NCBI GenBank assembly: GCA_030049955.1
Contig: JASIJX010000497.1
Coordinates: 1 to 10,153 of the forward strand
Reading direction: 5' to 3'
Length of the DNA: 10,153 bases
Source of the DNA: Acidobacteriaceae bacterium
Lineage (GTDB): Bacteria > Acidobacteriota > Terriglobia > Terriglobales > Acidobacteriaceae
The notes beneath the pieces are model-generated. The model was not told the DNA's origin. It searched no databases and worked only from the letters and a program-made list of their open reading frames with translations. A program made the translations under genes and the position numbers. Each line of letters starts with the position of its first letter. Within the stretch, counting starts at the first letter, position 1. This document shows, one piece after another, positions 7,901-10,153 of the stretch.

Positions 7901-8505
7901 ACTACGACATGCACCAATATCTGGATACGGCGGGCTGGCACCACGCCAACTTCCCGCAAACCCTAACCGTTACCTACGTCTACGCGCTGCCCTTCGGCCG
8001 CGGGCAGAAGTTCGCCAACTCGATCTCTCCCGCTGAAGACGCCATCGTAGGCGGGTGGACGATCAGCGGCGTCACCTGGTTCCGTTCCGGCCCACCCCTG
8101 CTGGTAACTGCAAGCTCGGGCGACCTGCTGAGCCAAAACAGCGGACAGCGCGCCAATTACACCTGCTCGGTGGCCGACAATCCAAACCAATATAATCAGG
8201 CGGGCACAGTTCCTTGGCTCGACACGGGTTGCTGGTCGCAGCCGCAGGGATTCGTCTTCGGCAATGCCGCTGTCGGGGAGGGCGACGCGTATGGGCCGCG
8301 CTACCAGAGTTGGGATATGTCGTTTGCGAAAGCGATCCACCTGACCGAGACCACTCGGCTACAGTTCCAGGCCCAATTCTTCAACATTTTCAACCACGTC
8401 AATCTGCAAACGCCGGACACGGGTGTGCAGGACGGAAACTTTGGAAAGATCACCAGCGACTTTCTGCCACGTCAGGGCCAGCTCGGCATGGTGCTGTCGT
8501 TCTGA
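4957..8505 (+). CDS. Oar-like TonB-dependent outer-membrane receptor with carboxypeptidase-regulatory-like domain
   Basis: A 1,182-residue outer-membrane protein expected to bind and import a nutrient, often a glycan breakdown product in this family, using TonB energy. Residues 1-28 form a signal peptide (hydrophobic core AAVVLILLCAF; C18 lacks a proper lipobox). Residues about 29-115 are the CarboxypepD_reg-like beta-sandwich (GMVQDATGAVIPNANVTLTN). The plug follows (about 120-262) with NLPVNGRSPQ, the LYLVDGVSD motif and TAEYGTFGAQVSNIATKSG, and has a Gly run at 188-193. The beta-barrel extends to the end, closing with FGKITSDFLPRQGQLGMVLSF-type residues and a terminal Phe, the usual assembly signal. 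I see no clear TonB box. The mature protein has only eight cysteines, at 357/372, 778/799, 891/912 and 1070/1092, probably loop disulphides. The gene appears intact, and the next co-directional gene encodes an exported glycosidase-like protein. The ligand is unknown. Confidence 0.93.
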   Translation: MERLLTIRWAAVVLILLCAFGRVAQSQAVTGTLLGMVQDATGAVIPNANVTLTNEGTNVINKTTTGQQGFYTFPNLNPGQYSVTVEAAGFRTSVSRHNVVLVEQSTRVDLTLSPGTVSQQVTVTGSTPLVETTTSDLGTTIDSTQINNLPVNGRSPQMLMQLAPGSTPTAWGAGNGEDSSTAATTAPGGGGGGAYTETNGFPFESNLYLVDGVSDVELENGYMGLQIPFDFIGEMKLETSDPTAEYGTFGAQVSNIATKSGTNGFHGQLFEFNRNTDFNEADYFSKVNPPFHYNMFGGEVDGPIIRDKLFFAVDLQWLKLATGSSGVQSAPTAAARAGNLSGFDSNGAGPITNAMACYYSAKANGAANPQPCTASSAITVTGTYDTVPASDISPIAAAFLNPSVWPLPNLSGSLNNATQILVNDASMPQEDARVDWAFSQNDRFFARFGYSNRNQTQPLFFGADTSPNPFMNGGDGENTNQLSNDVLGWDHTFGRNGTMMNELRLGYSRYSTADFTAAFAQYPNENNTLGVPNGNIAAYPDTSGIAQVNLNGFEGTGDSGWLPQTTGRVSNIYQLNDAFSVVHGRHNLKFGISIDPIQARVFNAQNDPRGQFSAGGNYTGTGSNGSSLADFLVGALNGVDRDHFFDRPNTRTNEFGEFAQDDFRLTNKLTLNLGIRYDIYTHDTDTKNLQSNFVLTGPNAGEIQVASSSNRGPNVNNYYGNLAPRLGFAYTPDGGKTAFRGAFGVSYFNGNFGADGGTLERNFPELEQENNSAPQSNCTTLYTGKGVYTGSGTAEYSQCGSFILANGLPPGSAGTASPYTPLVPVSSTPGGFIFSPVGFGVYDVASNFRQSQADNWNISIERQVGENMTIHAAYVGTKGAYLYNDWQLNQCNPTSFTSGPTAAQLGIVFPQCEPYYSFPSNPNWTAADNGSISTVDFRNSGAKSHYNAGELVFERRAGSNLTFTGGYTWSKLMDNYSNQLDNYDMHQYLDTAGWHHANFPQTLTVTYVYALPFGRGQKFANSISPAEDAIVGGWTISGVTWFRSGPPLLVTASSGDLLSQNSGQRANYTCSVADNPNQYNQAGTVPWLDTGCWSQPQGFVFGNAAVGEGDAYGPRYQSWDMSFAKAIHLTETTRLQFQAQFFNIFNHVNLQTPDTGVQDGNFGKITSDFLPRQGQLGMVLSF

Positions 8506-8518
8506 AGCAGTGTTTATC

Positions 8519-8549
8519 GGGCTTATCCAATTCCAGATTGGATAAGCCC
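8519..8549 (+). terminator. perfect 13-bp stem-loop after the receptor gene
   Basis: GGGCTTATCCAAT (8519-8531) pairs without mismatch with ATTGGATAAGCCC (8537-8549) around a TCCAG loop, starting 13 nt past the receptor stop. The position suggests a transcription terminator. The downstream tract is only pyrimidine-rich (TATCTTCCTAATCC from 8558) with no T-run directly at the stem, so termination may be partial or the hairpin may protect the receptor mRNA 3' end. Confidence 0.6.
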
Positions 8550-8606
8550 AAGGCCCGTATCTTCCTAATCCTTCCGCTTTGCCAGGACTGAAGCTTGCCC
8601 AATTTG

Positions 8607-10153
8607 ATGGACAATCAACCGCAACCGGCGAGAATGCAACCGACCAGGCGGCAACTTCTCCGGGCCATGGCGAGCGCAGTCTTAGCCGTTCCGGCTTCCA
8701 GGGCATTTGGCGCACCCTATCACCGTTTGCGCGGCGCCGACCCGCATTCAAATCCAGCGCACTCCGCCCTCGAGTTCGACTCTTCTGACGGTACGCTCGT
8801 CGCGGGCTTTCGCTGGGCAAAGGCGCAAGCACTGGTCTACGCAAGAGAGGACGGATCGATCGGCCCCTGGTATGAAGCGGCTCTCCCGGGCCGCAACGCA
8901 TTTTGCATGCGCGACGTCTCGCACATGAGCACCGGCGCGCAGTTTCTCGGCCTCGGCCCGCGCACTCTAAACATGCTGCGCCGCTTTGCCGCAAACATCT
9001 CCGCGTCGAAGCGCTGGTGCACCTGGTGGGAGATCACGCGCGACGGCCAGCCTGCGCCGGTGGACTACGTAAGCGACACCAATTTCTGGTATGACCTGCC
9101 CGCCAACTTCGATGTGCTCGACGCCTGCTACCGGCAATGGCTGTGGACGCGCAACAGCGCGTATCTCGACGAGCCATTCCTGAACTTTTACCGGCGAACT
9201 GTTTCCGACTATGTGCGCACCTGGGATAGCGACGACAATGGACTGCCAGCCCATCAGCGCGCCGACGGCCATATGGGAATCGGCACGTATGACGAGGACC
9301 TGCAGAATCAGATCCAGACAGGCGGCGATCTCGTCGCAGCGCAGTACGCCGCCTATCGCGACTTCGCGGCCATCCAGCGGGCATGCGCGAAACCTGAAAT
9401 CGCCGCAGAATACGAACGCAAGTCTGAGAACCTCCGGGCTCTTTACAACGAGAAGTGGTGGGACAATTCTCGCCATCTCTACTTTGCCGCCATTGGAGAA
9501 GACCGGCATTTCCATCCGGAGATACAGAACAGTACAGGCCGCAGCACGCTGGAGCTTCCGCTCTATTACGGCATCCCTGAGCCCGGCCCCAAGACCGACG
9601 CCGTGCTGAACGCGCTAGAGGACCGGCTGAAACTCGATCAGGACGCCATCCACGGAGTAATAGGTGGAGTCGAGGGCCGCAGCTATCTACCCGATATCTT
9701 CTATCAATATGGCCGCAGCTCCGCCGGCTACACGGCGCTCACGGCCATGATGGATCCAAACCTCAAGCGCCGTGAATATCCCGAGGTTTCCTTCACCGTC
9801 ATCGGAAACCTGGGTGCAGGACTGATGGGGATCCGGCCTTTGGCGCAGGGTCAGGCGGTAGAAACCTTTCCGCAGCTCACAGGCAAAACAGTATGGGCTG
9901 CGCTTCATCATGTTCCGGCCGGAGGCAACATCATCTCAGTTCGTCATCACGGCCAGACAGAGACGGCCCTGTCGAATGAATCAGGCCCGACGCTCACCTG
10001 GCACGCCGGCTTTCCAGGAAACTCCGCAAGCCTTATTTCGGATGGACAACTCGCACGCGCGCAGACTCGCACACGCGCAGGCGGCATCACGGAGAGCTTC
10101 TGCGTCCTGGAGGTTGCGCCTGGCCAAACGCAGGTCGTGCGGCTTTCATCCGC
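8607..10153 (+). CDS. Tat-exported six-hairpin glycosidase-like protein (3' end cut)
   Basis: An open frame of 515 codons running off the right edge. It opens with a twin-arginine signal, TRRQLLR at residues 13-19 then a hydrophobic stretch ending near residue 36, so the product should fold first and be exported. The body has features of an (alpha/alpha)6-barrel glycosidase: AFCMRDVSHMSTGAQFLGLG (98-117), CTWWEITRDG (138-147), WYDLPANFDVLDACYRQWLW (161-180), TYDEDLQNQ (227-235) and EGRSYLPDIFYQYG (356-369). A C-terminal beta domain from about 425 (ISVRHHGQT, LTWHAGF, EVAPGQTQVV) resembles those closing GH78/GH95-like enzymes, so few residues are probably missing. I cannot name the family or the catalytic acids. 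A stop at 8589-8591 bounds the frame. ATG 8607 is the first ATG; TTG 8595 has a better-spaced AGGA (8584-8587), and ATG 8634 would also keep the Tat motif. It lies 101 nt after the receptor gene. Confidence 0.8.
   Translation, partial: MDNQPQPARMQPTRRQLLRAMASAVLAVPASRAFGAPYHRLRGADPHSNPAHSALEFDSSDGTLVAGFRWAKAQALVYAREDGSIGPWYEAALPGRNAFCMRDVSHMSTGAQFLGLGPRTLNMLRRFAANISASKRWCTWWEITRDGQPAPVDYVSDTNFWYDLPANFDVLDACYRQWLWTRNSAYLDEPFLNFYRRTVSDYVRTWDSDDNGLPAHQRADGHMGIGTYDEDLQNQIQTGGDLVAAQYAAYRDFAAIQRACAKPEIAAEYERKSENLRALYNEKWWDNSRHLYFAAIGEDRHFHPEIQNSTGRSTLELPLYYGIPEPGPKTDAVLNALEDRLKLDQDAIHGVIGGVEGRSYLPDIFYQYGRSSAGYTALTAMMDPNLKRREYPEVSFTVIGNLGAGLMGIRPLAQGQAVETFPQLTGKTVWAALHHVPAGGNIISVRHHGQTETALSNESGPTLTWHAGFPGNSASLISDGQLARAQTRTRAGGITESFCVLEVAPGQTQVVRLSS

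Noticed and set aside
8359..8994. 211-codon open frame on the - strand across the receptor end and the start of the glycosidase-like gene
   Set aside because: It covers both a conserved receptor C terminus and a clear Tat signal on the other strand, so it is not likely to be coding. It also spans the 13-bp stem-loop.

Overview
The window looks like chromosomal DNA of a GC-rich acidobacterium (Acidobacteriota, probably class Terriglobia). The strongest sign is a gene of nearly 1,200 codons for an Oar-like TonB-dependent outer-membrane protein with an N-terminal carboxypeptidase-regulatory-like domain, a family greatly expanded in that phylum. This placement is an inference from protein style; there is no rRNA or marker phylogeny here. 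I see no tRNA, rRNA, CRISPR array, transposase or attachment site.

Layout, left to right. Positions 2-127 (+) hold the last 41 codons of an alpha/beta hydrolase. It converges on, and overlaps by 4 nt, an exported AldO-like alditol oxidase (124-1494, -). A 225-nt divergent spacer leads to a DinG-type Fe-S helicase (1720-3732, +). The helicase converges across 165 nt on the single-stranded DNA-binding protein gene ssb (3898-4365, -). A 591-nt non-coding stretch (4366-4956) separates ssb from the divergent TonB-dependent receptor. It carries several inverted and direct repeats, including one strong 34-nt stem-loop and an operator-like palindrome near the receptor. The receptor (4957-8505, +) ends just before a perfect 13-bp stem-loop. 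A gene for a twin-arginine-exported glycosidase-like protein (8607 to the right edge, +) follows and is cut by the window.

Two functional blocks stand out. dinG and ssb are DNA-maintenance genes, but they are convergently transcribed, so not an operon. The TonB-dependent receptor and the six-hairpin glycosidase-like protein are co-directional and 101 nt apart. They form a plausible small glycan-capture locus: the outer-membrane protein would bind or import an oligosaccharide and the Tat-exported enzyme would act on it in the periplasm. That pairing is inferred; the substrate is unknown.

Most of the window is ordinary accessory plus housekeeping content. I found no convincing new defence or mobile system. 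The points most worth a second look are the glycosidase-like protein of uncertain family, the four sequence-local cysteine pairs in the receptor, and the structured spacer at 4366-4956.
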